A stretch of DNA of 64,000 nt from Gavia stellata (Eukaryota; Chordata; Aves; Gaviiformes; Gaviidae). Made by a program: the position numbers and the translations under genes. Under the pieces are notes generated by a model. It was not told the origin of the DNA. It made no database searches and was given only the letters and a program-made list of their open reading frames with translations. The first letter of the stretch is position 1. The number at the start of each line of letters is the position of its first letter. Where the stretch lies: positions 25,448,880-25,512,879 of the forward strand of contig NC_082603.1 of assembly GCF_030936135.1 (NCBI RefSeq). Reading direction: 5' to 3'. This document shows, piece after piece, positions 44,674-55,400 of this stretch.

Positions 44674-45858
44674 ATGGCAGCCTCACTGAGCCGCCCCTGC
44701 TTCATCTCCCTCCACGTGCCCTACAGGCAGGGCTGGGCCCAGGACCTGGCCAACACCTTTCGCTTTCAGCCAGTGGCCGTGCGGGAGACGCCACGGGTCC
44801 GGCAGCTGGCCTTGCGGCGGGGAACTGCCGTCTTCCTCATCAACGAGCACCTGGCGCCAGGGCCCACCAGCACCTCCTCCCATGATTTCCTCTACGATGT
44901 GGACCCCCAGCCCGTCTTGGGCACAGCCTCCAACGTCTGCTTCGAGGTGGACGACGTGCCGGGGCTCTGCAAGCGGCTGCAGAACCAGGGGTGCTCCCTG
45001 CCGGTTCCTCCCACTGAGGTGAAGGATGACGGTGGCTCCGTCACCTATGGGGTGGCGAGGTCCATCGTGGGCAACATCAGCCATACCCTTCTGGACCGGT
45101 CCCGCTACCGGGGACCCTTTCTGCCCGGCTTCCAGCCCATCCAAGGAGCCCCCTCGGCCATGAGGGACGGGATTGAGATCACCCACTTTGACCACATCAC
45201 GTACGTCTGCCCACGGGGCAGTGCCCGGGTGGCTCTGGACTGGTACCAGCGGTGCTTCGGCTTCCGCCGCTTCCTGCTGAACCCACGGGAGAGGCCAGCG
45301 GAGGGGTACGTGCTCGGGGGGCAGGGGATGGGCATGCTGCTCCTCGCACTGCAGAGCGCCCAGGGTACCCCGGCTCATGGCTGCAAGCTCGTCCTCGCCG
45401 AGTCCCTCTCAGAGGATGGCGCCAACCAAGTCGACACCTTCCTAGTGCAGCACCGTGGGGCTGGGATCCAGCATGTCGGCCTCCGCACCACCAATATTGT
45501 CAGCACGACCAGGGCTTTGCAGCAGCGGGGTGCGCGGTTCTTCACACCCCCTGCCACCTATTACAGCCAGGGGGGCAAAGCGGAGGAGATCCGGGGAGCC
45601 GGGCAGGACCCCTGCACGCTGGCAGAGCTGGGCATCCTGCTGGACACCACGGTGCCTGGGGACAAGGGATGGCCGGGCACTGATGCTACAGAGAGCGCTT
45701 CCCAGGAGTATTTGATGCAGATCTTCACTCATCCCATCTTCTCTGAGGAGACCTTCTTCCTGGAGCTCATTGACCGGCGGGGAGCACCGGGCTTTGGGGA
45801 AGGCAATATACGGGCACTGTGGAAAGCCGTGCAGGTCTATATGGACCAGCAGCAGTAG
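44674..45858 (+). CDS. HPDL: 4-hydroxyphenylpyruvate dioxygenase-like protein
   Basis: Intronless coding region of 394 residues (371 in human). The ATG at 44,674 has context GCCATGG and begins MAASLSRPCFISLHVPY. HPDL is a mitochondrial VOC-fold, non-haem iron dioxygenase homologue of HPD. Published work places it in the 4-hydroxymandelate route to the coenzyme Q head group, and its loss causes neurological disease. The iron facial triad is visible: His174 in THFDHITYV, His267 in GIQHVGLRT and Glu364 in TFFLELIDRRG. Two vicinal-oxygen-chelate halves are present (about residues 8-130 and 170-385). The N-terminus is not a strong classical presequence. The gene converges with MUTYH, matching mammalian order. 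An acceptor just upstream (exon from 44,663) implies a spliced 5'UTR. Confidence 0.96.
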   Translation: MAASLSRPCFISLHVPYRQGWAQDLANTFRFQPVAVRETPRVRQLALRRGTAVFLINEHLAPGPTSTSSHDFLYDVDPQPVLGTASNVCFEVDDVPGLCKRLQNQGCSLPVPPTEVKDDGGSVTYGVARSIVGNISHTLLDRSRYRGPFLPGFQPIQGAPSAMRDGIEITHFDHITYVCPRGSARVALDWYQRCFGFRRFLLNPRERPAEGYVLGGQGMGMLLLALQSAQGTPAHGCKLVLAESLSEDGANQVDTFLVQHRGAGIQHVGLRTTNIVSTTRALQQRGARFFTPPATYYSQGGKAEEIRGAGQDPCTLAELGILLDTTVPGDKGWPGTDATESASQEYLMQIFTHPIFSEETFFLELIDRRGAPGFGEGNIRALWKAVQVYMDQQQ

Positions 45859-46340
45859 GGGTAACTCTGCAATCCTGCTCCCTCAGCTCCCCATCCTCTC
45901 CGGTCCAACCCTGGGGCAATACACTGCTGTAGAGATACCAGGGAGTGCTTGCAGCATGGCCTAGGATGGCAGGGACCAAGGGAGGTCTCCAGGTCAACCC
46001 AGAGCCAACCTGACAGCAGGTTGCTTGGAGCCAGGTCCAAGCATCCTGAGCATCCCCCAGGATGGAGGGTGATTTCTCCCCCTCCCTGGGTTCCCAGGGA
46101 TTTACTGGTCTCACGTGAAGAACTTTCTGCCTTAATTTAATCTTGATCTAATCAGACTTGTGCCTGCAGCATGGCCAAGGACAGTTGGCAGAGCAACACC
46201 CCCAAACATAGGGGGATGAGGGGCTGCCAAAGGGGCGTGCATAACCTGGGGGCCATGGACATGGCAGCTCATCCACAGTTACCCCCCCAGAGCACGGCCA
46301 GTCCCTGGGCAGGGCAAGTGATGGTGTCTTGCTCCTCTCA

Positions 46341-46346
46341 ATTAAA
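46341..46346 (+). terminator. HPDL: HPDL poly(A) signal (ATTAAA)
   Basis: ATTAAA about 480 nt after the HPDL stop, followed within 30 nt by the T/G-rich stretch CTGCTTTGGTTTTTTTC. This fits a cleavage site near 46,365. The 3'UTR then spans 45,859-46,365. Confidence 0.6.
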
Positions 46347-46365
46347 GAATTAACTTGGGAGCACT

Positions 46366-46884
46366 GCTTTGGTTTTTTTCTCCTCCCATCACCCACAGGT
46401 GGCTGTCCCCAGTCCTGCAGTCCCTAAACTGAGATGACTTGCCCCTTGCACAGCCCCCACAACTGGCCCCTGTCCCTGCCAGCCCCTGGGCTTGTACCTT
46501 TGCAAGGGGGCCACTGTGCATCACAGCCAGAGAAAGCCACAGCGTGAACACAGTGAGGAACAGCCTGACGGAAAAGGTAAAAAGGGGGATAAAATCCTAC
46601 AAAAAGCCCAGGGGAGGGCTGCTCGGCCCCACAGAGGAGCAGCCTGCAAGCAGGAGCTGTGCAGCGCCCAGGGGCTGATGCCCGCCCTCGCAGGAGAGGT
46701 GCTCTGGGTGCCTTATTTGGGGTCACCAGTAGTTAAGCTCAGCCGAAGGGCTCAGGGGTGCATTAAGGAAGAAATCCCTGCTGTCTCCAGCCCAGATGTA
46801 GGGAACCTGCCCGCCATCCTCATATTTGACCACAGGCTGCCCAACAGTCCCAGCTTTGCACAGTGCAACAGGCAGAAAGTCACT
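46366..46884. other. gap between convergent HPDL and MUTYH 3' ends
   Basis: About 500 bp between the two inferred poly(A) sites. No gene, repeat or RNA was recognised. Confidence 0.5.
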
Positions 46885-47383
46885 TAAACCCACACACTTT
46901 AGGAGATTTATTAGAAAGCCTGTGGCTCAGGTTCAGTAAAAATAAGTGTATAAAAAGGGCTATTGGAGGCCAGGAAGGGTAGAGGAGCATCCACAGTTGC
47001 TGGCTGGCAGGAGAGGTGCAGGCATGCAGCTGGGGACGGGGCTGCAGGAGCGACGTGGCCACAGCCTTCCTGCTGCCGGAGAGAAATCCCTGCTGCCCCG
47101 AGTCCGCGGTGCCAGAGCGACGGCTGTACCAGACCACATAACCCAAGGAGGGCTCCAGCCGAGCAGGGAGGGCAAGCCTGGCTCCACGTCATGTCCAGGA
47201 CCACGGTGGCCATGCCAAGGCACAGCTCCCACAGGGGAGCAGGCAGACTCTACAAGGAGGAGCAGGAGACCATTACAGGGTCGTGGGTGGGGCATGCAGT
47301 GGTATGGGGGGCACCATCCCCACACCACAGGCAGGACCCACCGCAGTGCAGGTCTCCCGTGGTCTCAGACGTCGAAGGTGCCA
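46885..47383 (-). other. MUTYH: MUTYH 3'UTR with poly(A) signal
   Basis: AATAAA on the minus strand at 46,912-46,907 lies about 470 nt after the MUTYH stop codon. It is the first canonical signal. Cleavage is expected near 46,890. Confidence 0.6.
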
Positions 47384-50300
47384 TCAAGGGCAGGTGGGTG
47401 CCTGGAGGAAGGTGCGGAGGGAGAGCTGCGTCCCAGGGCAGGTGCTGCTTGCTCCCTGGGGCTTTGCCCCCCGCTTCCGCTTGGAGCTCTGCAGGAGAGA
47501 CACACAGGGGCTAAGCTAAACCCCAGATGGGTACCAGGGCAAGGGGCCCCTGGTACTACTGGGGACATCCAGGGGCAAAGCCAGCCAGGCAAATCCCCCA
47601 GACACAGCCCTGCCTCAGGCGGGGGATGCTCCTTGGCCTGACCCCAAAGCCTGGGGAGGCTCCAGCACCGCACATGGGGGCCTGGCCCACAGCAACAGGG
47701 AGCAGCTCCCAGTGCTGCACAGCCTCCAGCGATGCCCACCTTGCCAGGGCTGCTCTCCTCCCCATGCCGCTTCTCATGCGCTTTCAGCACCTGAAGGAAG
47801 CACAAGAGAGCCCAGAGCTGAAAAACAGCCAGATCCCAGGGCTGGGGTGGCTCCGCAGAGGTTGGGGGGATGCCAGAGGCATTCCCAGGACCCCAGGGGT
47901 GTGGATGGAAGGGAGGAAAGTTCCAGGTCCCCACCGGTACCTTCTTCATGGCCGTGGACACAGCCGAAGCGTGGAACTCCTTCTCCGTCACCCAGCGGGA
48001 TGGGGACAAGGCAGGATCCAGGGTCACATCCCCATCCAGGGGCAGGGAGTAGACCACATACGTCTGGTGGATGTGAGAGAAGATGTGGATGACCTGTGAG
48101 GGGATGGAAGACATGGAAACGGGCAGCTGGCAGGCAGCAGGGGATGCACCGGTCGCTTAGCTGCCCTACACGTGCACTGGGTCTGCCAGGGCTCTGAGGA
48201 GCAGGGAAGGGCTTGGGAGGGGTGACCGCAGGGAAAGGGGACCCTCTTCCCGCCGTGCTACGTCCCCCGCGGCTGAGCACAGGGGGCTTACACCATGCCC
48301 TTCCGACTCCAGGCTCACCTCTCCGATGAACCGCAGGCCTTCCGCCGCTACAGGCCACCCCGTCCAGGCCCGGAGGTGATCTGCCAGCACCTCCCTCTGC
48401 TTCTCCTCCTGCAGACCCTGAGGCAGTGGGAGGCTGGGGAACTCCCAGAGCCCGGCCAGGAGACCTGGGGAGAGGGCACAACGGGGACATGAGCCAGCCA
48501 GGGGCACATATGGGGACTCTGAGCCTCATCACATCCCACTCCCAGGCTGCTCTGGCCCTCACGCAGGTGGGAAGGGGCCACGCGGTGCCTTCGCCCCGCT
48601 CCTGCCCAGTCCCATTACCCGAGCTGGGTCTCTGCACGATGAGGTACTCTGGGGCCCCGTGGCAGCCCCTCCGCTCCAGCACACATGTGGCCGTTCGCGC
48701 CACTCGCGGCTGCTTCTTCGCTGCTTTCCGGGGGAAGTTGGTCACTCCCAGGCTGCTGTCCCATGGCTCCGCAGCTGGGGGGCACAGGGGACAGCCCCCA
48801 ACACCTGCGAACACCAATGTAATAGTTGCCACAAGGCCCAGACCCGCAGCCACAACAGGGATCTCCCCAGGCGCTTACCACAGTCCTCAACATCAGGCAC
48901 TGGGGTGGGTTTTCCAAACAGCTTCTGAGAGGCGAAGGCCAGCTCCTTCTCCACCTGCAAGAGGGGACAGGAATGGGGACAGGCTCATCCACCAGCCCAC
49001 CTTGTCCCCATGCATGGTGACCCCTCGGGGCCGGCACCCAGTGAGGATGCAGGATGTGATGTCCAGCCAAGAACGACTTGCGGCACTGGTCTGGGAAAGG
49101 GGTGGCTTGCAAGAAGCTTCAGAAGGGACCTGGGGTGACCTTCTGCCACCCCACTGGGACAGCTGCCAGCCCCCGGCCACCCAGAGGCAGGGAGGAGACA
49201 GATTTTGGGGCTGTACTTACCCTGCGCCGCGCTCGGCAGTGCTGCTTCACGGGGCACTCCCCACACAGCGGGGCCTTGGGCACACACACAGTTGCCCCCA
49301 GCTCCATCAGGGCTTGGTTAAAATCCCCGGGGCGGCTCCTGTCCACCAGGTCATTGGCCATGTCCCTGGAAGAAATGGCATTGAGTGTCACGGGGCTCTG
49401 CGGGGAGGGGGCCCCAGGACCTTTGCCCACCTCCTGCCTGTGAGGGGGGATGCTCCTAGGTAGGCAGAGGCAACGCAGGTCCTTCCTCCACCACTCCCAG
49501 CAGCACCAGCTTCCCAAGAGCTCCCGCACCTCTCTCCCTTTGCAGGCTCAGCAACCCATGGCTCCCAAGTGATCCTGCCCTCGGCCACCAACAAGCACAG
49601 CCATAATCGCTGCAGGTTGGAGCAGGGATGGAGCGTTCTGCTTACCAGAGTCGGTCGATGATGGCGGGGCTGCTGGAGTCAGCACCGATGCACCGCAGGC
49701 GGCACAAGACCCGGATCACGTTCCCATCCACCACGCCAGTCGCCTGAGACCAGGAGCTGGGGTTACTGTGCCGGGAGGTGCCTGTGCTCCCAGCAAGGCA
49801 GGGAGCTGGGGTGCTCCCAGGATGGAGGGGGGTCACACATGCGGCCAACCCACAGGCCAAGCTGGGTGGTGGGCAAGACACACCACAAAGCAGGGGACAG
49901 CCAGAGCCAAGCACAGCCCTGGGGGGCCCCCAGCTTGTGACACCCGCCAGGGGTGGGGCTTCCAGGAGTCTGCAGGACCCTTCCAGGGGTGGGGCTGTGT
50001 GGCAGAGAGGGGAGACGTGTCCCCGCTGGCCACTGATGCCCAGCTCTCACCTGCCCGTATGAGATAGACGCAATGGCTCCTGCCGTATATCGGCCCACTC
50101 CCGGCAGCAGCTTCTGCAGATCCTCAGCTGTCCTGGGCATCCGGCCGGCCAGCTCGGACACCACCTGGCAGAGAGGGGGCTGAGGTCAGGGGAGCAGCCG
50201 GGGTGCGTGCATACAACCCATTTTACCCACGGTAAGACGGGATCCCAGCCTCTGTAGCCTTGTGCCAGCAGCGCGCAGCCCCAGCAAGGCAGGGCAGACA

Positions 50301-51889
50301 TGAGCCATCAGCAACCCACAGGCCACAGAGGGCTTTGGAAATGCCCCCCACACCCCAGCACCAGGGCACCTTCCTTGCTGCCTCCTGCAGACGCTTCCCT
50401 CTTGAGTAGTAGCCGAGTCCGGCCCACACCTCGTTCACCTCCTGCTCCAAGAGACATGGTGTGGTGTTAGATGAAGAGACACGAGGGCAGGGAGAGCACC
50501 CAGCCCCAGCGACGCTCACCTCCAGGGACGCCTGCGCCAGAGCCTGCAGTGTTGGCCACTTCTGTGGTACAGAGGGAAAGGGACAAGTCAGGGACAAGCA
50601 AAGCTGTGCTTTGCAGCTGGGGATCTGCCACAGGCAGTGGACAAGGTCTCCAAACGGGGCAGCCTGTGGGCACAGGACTCCGTGAGGAGCAGTCACCTGC
50701 ATCCAGCGGTTGTAGTAGTCGATCACTGTAGCCACCTGTGTCTGCTGGAGCATGATCTCAGACACCCACACTGCAGGGAGCAGGGCAGGGATCAGAGCAG
50801 AGGCATCAACACGACCCACACCTCATGCTGAGGCCACGTTAGCACTGTCTACAAGCACTGCACCAGCATCCAACCCATGGGACCCCCTCACCTTCCCCAC
50901 ATGCTGCCCCACAGGAGCTCCCTTGGGCCCAAAGTGGGCTCTCCGACCCCCCAGCGCCTTGAAAGCAGGGCTCAGCAGCTCTTGTGGCCGCCCCAGGTGG
51001 CTTGGTCCAAGGATGGCGACTGAAGCCACATTTCCTCACAAGGCCATACTGCACATCCGTGTCAGGGGGCAACACACAGCAGAGGACCCCACTCCTGCTC
51101 CTCACCTGCGTACGCCCGTCTGTCGGCATCTGGCTCAGTTGCTGCCTGAAAGGGGAAGAAGATGGAGTGAGAGAAACAGGGTAACACGGGACCCCACCGC
51201 AGAGGGGACCTGCATATAAAATAAAATTGCTTGTGGTGTGTTTTGAACGCTACATAGGAATCTGCAAAAAAAGAAAAAAACAAAAAAAACCAAACCAAAG
51301 CCTTCCCCTAAGCGCTCAGAAGTTCTGAGTTTGGGTAATCAAGGGGCAGCCAAAGCACTTTCTCACTGACGAAGCCGCTACGGCACCCCTGCCTCCCGCT
51401 GCCTCCCGCTGCCTCCCCTTACCAGCGTCCTCCAGGGAAGGTCCCGCTTCCATTTGTCGTACCAAGCCAGCAGGTTGCCACGCAAGGCCTCGATCTCAGC
51501 CGGGTCGCTGAAGAGATGCCGGGCGGGCGGCGGAGCCGGCGCTGGAGCTGGGGCCCCTGCCAGGAGAGCGGCGGGTCAGCGCACGGCGGGGATGAAGAAG
51601 GGCTGCGGGGCCCGACCGCAGCAACACGGGACCGGAGGCGGGAGCCCGGCAGAGCTGCTGCCGGGCGGACGAGCACCGAGCCTTCCGAGGACGCAGTAAG
51701 CACCCGTAGCTGCCCAGGCTGGCGGCCCCGTGCCCCGGAGGGGGCAGCCACCCACCCTCCCCCCCAACCCTCCCGCTACCGGGCACCTCCGCGGGGCGAC
51801 GCGCCCTTCCTGCTCTGTCCCGCAGGCGGGACCGCCCTCCCGCCGCTCCGCCGGAGACCCCTGGCAGCCGCCGCCCGGAGCGGGCTCAT
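47384..51889 (-). CDS. MUTYH: adenine DNA glycosylase (MutY homologue)
   Basis: Base-excision repair enzyme that removes adenine mispaired with 8-oxoguanine. Coding exons (minus): 51889-51787, 51556-51423, 51145-51106, 50770-50697, 50561-50520, 50441-50370, 50164-50051, 49743-49646, 49365-49221, 48954-48879, 48804-48619, 48464-48319, 48093-47941, 47790-47740, 47488-47384. All are GT-AG with consistent phases, 1,539 nt, 512 residues. The Arg/Ala-rich N-terminus ([17 protein letters not shown]) resembles a mitochondrial presequence. Catalytic Glu97 lies in SEIMLQQTQ, the helix-hairpin-helix [13 protein letters not shown] at 174-186, and catalytic Asp199 in VVDGNV. The [4Fe-4S] cysteines are 253, 260, 263 and 269 (C-x6-C-x2-C-x5-C). 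A linker with GCPLCPP leads to the MutT-like 8-oxoG-recognition domain (about 320-461). The C-terminus carries KRKR (481-484) and a PCNA-box-like QLSLRTFL (499-506). Exon 1 rests on an ordinary GAG|GTGCCC donor and is the least certain part. Confidence 0.97.
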
Positions 51890-52440
51890 GGCCGGGCCGG
51901 GCCACTCCCCGGCGGGGCTGGAGCCCGGGGACGGCGCGGCGCCACGTGATACTTTCCCGGGAAAATGTTTCCCTTCCAGCGCCCCGCCCCCCCGTGGGGA
52001 CAAATCAGAGCGGGTGGCCCCGCCCATCTTCCACGCGTGAGCCAATCGGAGCGAGGCGCGGGCTCGTGCCCTCCCGTCCTCAGGCCGCCCGGGGGAGAGG
52101 GCGGGACCTCCCGGCGCGCCTGAGCCAATCAGAGCTTCGGAGGAGAAGATGAGGCTGTCCCCACCCCTTCTCCCGCCGGTCCCAGCGGCCGCACGAGAAG
52201 GACCCCGAATGGGCTGCCCGATCTAAACGCCCGTTTACTTAAAAACCAAATTTCGGTTGAAAACGGGTTTTGGAAAAGCGGAGAAAAAGCCGCTGGCGGC
52301 TGACAGGAGCCGGACCGCCCGCGCGGGCAGGCAGCGCGGGGCACAGGGTCGGGCGGGGCGATCGGCGGAAGCGGGCAGCCGGCGGGCAGCCGCATCGGCG
52401 GAGGCCCCGGGAGCGACGCGGGGCGGCGGCGGGCGCGGCC
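51890..52440. promoter_or_regulatory. bidirectional MUTYH/TOE1 promoter
   Basis: The start codons of MUTYH (51,889, minus) and TOE1 (52,441, plus) are 551 bp apart, in a CpG island reaching from about 51.5 to 52.65 kb. There is no TATA box. Two consensus NF-Y sites, GAGCCAATCGGAG (CCAAT at 52,042) and GAGCCAATCAGAG (CCAAT at 52,135), point rightward and are 93 bp apart. A related ACAAATCAGAG lies at about 52,000. Other words are the E-box CACGTG at 51,943-51,948, the palindrome TTTCCCGGGAAA at about 51,954-51,965 and GC boxes. This matches the head-to-head arrangement known in mammals. Confidence 0.85.
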
Positions 52441-55400
52441 ATGGCGCGGTGGCGGGTGCCGGTGGTGGACGTGCAGAGCGACAACTTCAGGGAGCTGTGG
52501 CCCTCCATGGTGCTGGCGCTGCGCACCGCCACCTTCGTCGCCGTGGACACGGTGAGGCGGGGCGGGGGGCGGCGGCGGTGACCGGCGGCGCGGCCGGGCC
52601 CGCGGGGCCGCTGACGGGTGTCTCCCCGCAGGAGCTGAGCGGCCTTGGCGCCAGGAAGTCGCTGCTGAGCCCGTGAGTGCCCCGGTTGTGCGGGAGGGGG
52701 AGGTCCCTCAGCCGGACTTACCGGCTGCGGGTGCTCCCAGGCGCGTTCCTCCGGTACCCGTTGCTCGGTTCCCTTCCCCCTGCGGGTTTGGCTCCCCGGG
52801 GGTGACCGGGGGGAAGGAGCAGGGCCGCGGCCGAGGGAGGGCGGGGGTGCCAGGGCAGGAGCCGTCACTCCCGTTCTCCTACCGCCCAGGTGCATCGAAG
52901 AGCGGTACAAGGCCGTCTGCAGCGCGGCCAGGACCCGCTCCGTCCTCTCCCTTGGCATCGCGTGTTTCAAGCAGCTCCCAGAGCAGGTACGGGCACGGGC
53001 CGTAGAGCGGCCGTTTGCTCTTGTTCCTGCCTTCTAAGGGGGCAGCGGGCACCGGCACTCCACTGGGAGACGGGACTCAACCCACCCGTGCTCCGTGGAC
53101 TTGGCCCTGGCTTTTTTGGCAGCTCCCTGTGACAGGCATCCCTGTGTTGCTCTCCCTTTGCAGTCCGAGAACGCGTATCTCTGCCAGATCTACAACCTGA
53201 CGCTCCTCTGCATGGAGGATTACATTGTCGAACCCCAGTCGGTGCAGTTCCTGGTGCAGCACGGCTTTGACTTCAACAAGCAGTACTCCCAGGGGATTCC
53301 TTACCACAAGGGCAACGACAAGGTACAAAACGACCGTCCTTTGGACACCTCACCTTGCTCTGCTCCAGGCTTCTGGGGAGGTTGCTGGCTTCCCCCAGTC
53401 CCGGCGTCTCCCTCACACAGCTGCCGAGTGAAGATGGGCTCACACTGCGGTCTTGAGTGCAGCATTATCCCTTTCACCTCCCCGCTGGTTTATATCCAGG
53501 CTGTCACTTGTTGCAGTTGCTTTTCCTAATATTTAGGCCTCTGTTTGGTCAAAGCAAGTCACAGCTGTAGGCAGTACCCTGCTACAGCAGGCTCCGATAA
53601 CTTCCCGGGGTGATGGCAAGTCAAGGTGCTAAGGTTTGTTGACTAATTCCTCTTCTTGCAGGGCAATGAGAACGAGAACCAGAGCCAGAGCGTTCGGACT
53701 TTTTTCCTGGAGCTCATACGAGCAAAGAAGCCTCTCATTCTCCATAACGGCTTGATCGATCTGGTCTTCCTGTACCAGTGCTTCTACGCTCACCTCCCAG
53801 ACAACCTCGGCACCTTCACCGCTGACCTCTCGGAAATGTTCCCAGCAGGAATATACGACACGAAATATGCTTCAGAGTTTGAGACTCGCTTTGTAGCATC
53901 CTACCTGGAGTATGCTTACAAGAAGTGGTGAGCGGCGCTCTGTATTTAAAACTTACGGGAGGAAAGGCAAAGGGCCTATCAGTGTTTGGTTTGTTTTTCT
54001 AGGCAAGGGGGTTGGCTTTTTGTATTACCCCAACGAGTGAAGAAAGGTGCTTTTTAGGTGACTCTGCCCCGTGCTCTTCCTATTTTTAGGACAGGTGCTG
54101 AGTGCGTAAGGGTGCATTTTGTAATACACCTTATCTGTTCAGTGGGCAGCTGCTGAAAGAGGATTTCAGTCTTGCGCTGGCAGCAGTTTTGACCACAGAG
54201 TGACCTGATCTAACTGAAAACTAATTGATTCGCTGCATGGCCCTGGTCCAGCAGCGCCCTAGGGCCGTGGCAGGAGCACACATAGAGAGAGACCCTTAAA
54301 ACTCAGCTAAAGAGCAAGGGAAAACAGGGCTGTGCCTGCAGGCTCTGATAGTTATAACTTGGTTTTGTGAGGGATGGTGCAGTTAAAGGGTGGATGCTCC
54401 CTGCACCTCCTGATGCTGACCAGCTCTGTCACGTGTCCTGCACGTGACACTCGCCTGCGGCCAGCTACGACTCTCATCACTTTTCCTTCCAAGCGAAGGT
54501 CGTGCTCTTGTTCCAGGGCCTCCTGTCTGGCTTCCTGCCCCTAGCTCTTTGTGGATATCTTCCAGGCAGACACATGTTAGAAGCAGAGATGTCTGTCCAC
54601 TTCACGTGTCAGTCTGGCCCCTGGTTCCGCACTTCCCACACAATCTAAACAAGCCCCTGGCAGTGATACAGCCCCTTAAGTCTCCATTAAACTGCAGTCA
54701 CACTCTGTGCAGAGGAAAAGTGGTATTTTTAGTGACTGTTTTATATCAGGAAATGCCATTTTGACAGGTCTGAAAACATTCAAGATGGCTGTTCTCAAAC
54801 ATGAGAATGCTTTGTTTTGACAAGATAAAAATACTTTCTGAACTGACCTCTTAAATGTTTTAACCCACAATTCTAGTTACACGGAACCTTCCAAAGGTTT
54901 TGGGCCTTTTAGCTAGCTCTTGGGACAAAACAGTTCTTTTCTCATGAGGTGGAAAATGTTTCCTTGTTGTCTACATTGCCCAGGTTCGACCTGTCAGTGT
55001 GGTGGCTGCTGGATACTCTGTGCAATACCTCATTTTAGGACATTTCCTCTTTGTCCATTAATATTATTAGGACTAACACATATCTTAGTGCCCTTAGTAT
55101 TTAAGGCTAAGCTATGTGTCCCCTTCTCCCATAGCTTCACCGGAGACACTGTTGTCCCTGCCTGTATGTCAGCATAAGAGAAACCAACCTTTAAATCAGC
55201 ACAGAAGGAACTGCTTACTAAAGCTATTTCTACCAGGACTGAGTTTCTCCCCAGCAGGCTGTCGAGTTGCCTGGAGCTCGAGAGCAGGAAACTAGTGGAG
55301 TTGAGACTTGGGGAGAGCAGCATGTTTGCACCAGCTCCACACTGTGGTACCTTCAGTGGGTTAACCGCAGTAACTGTGTACTCGTTTGTTCCAGCAAGCG

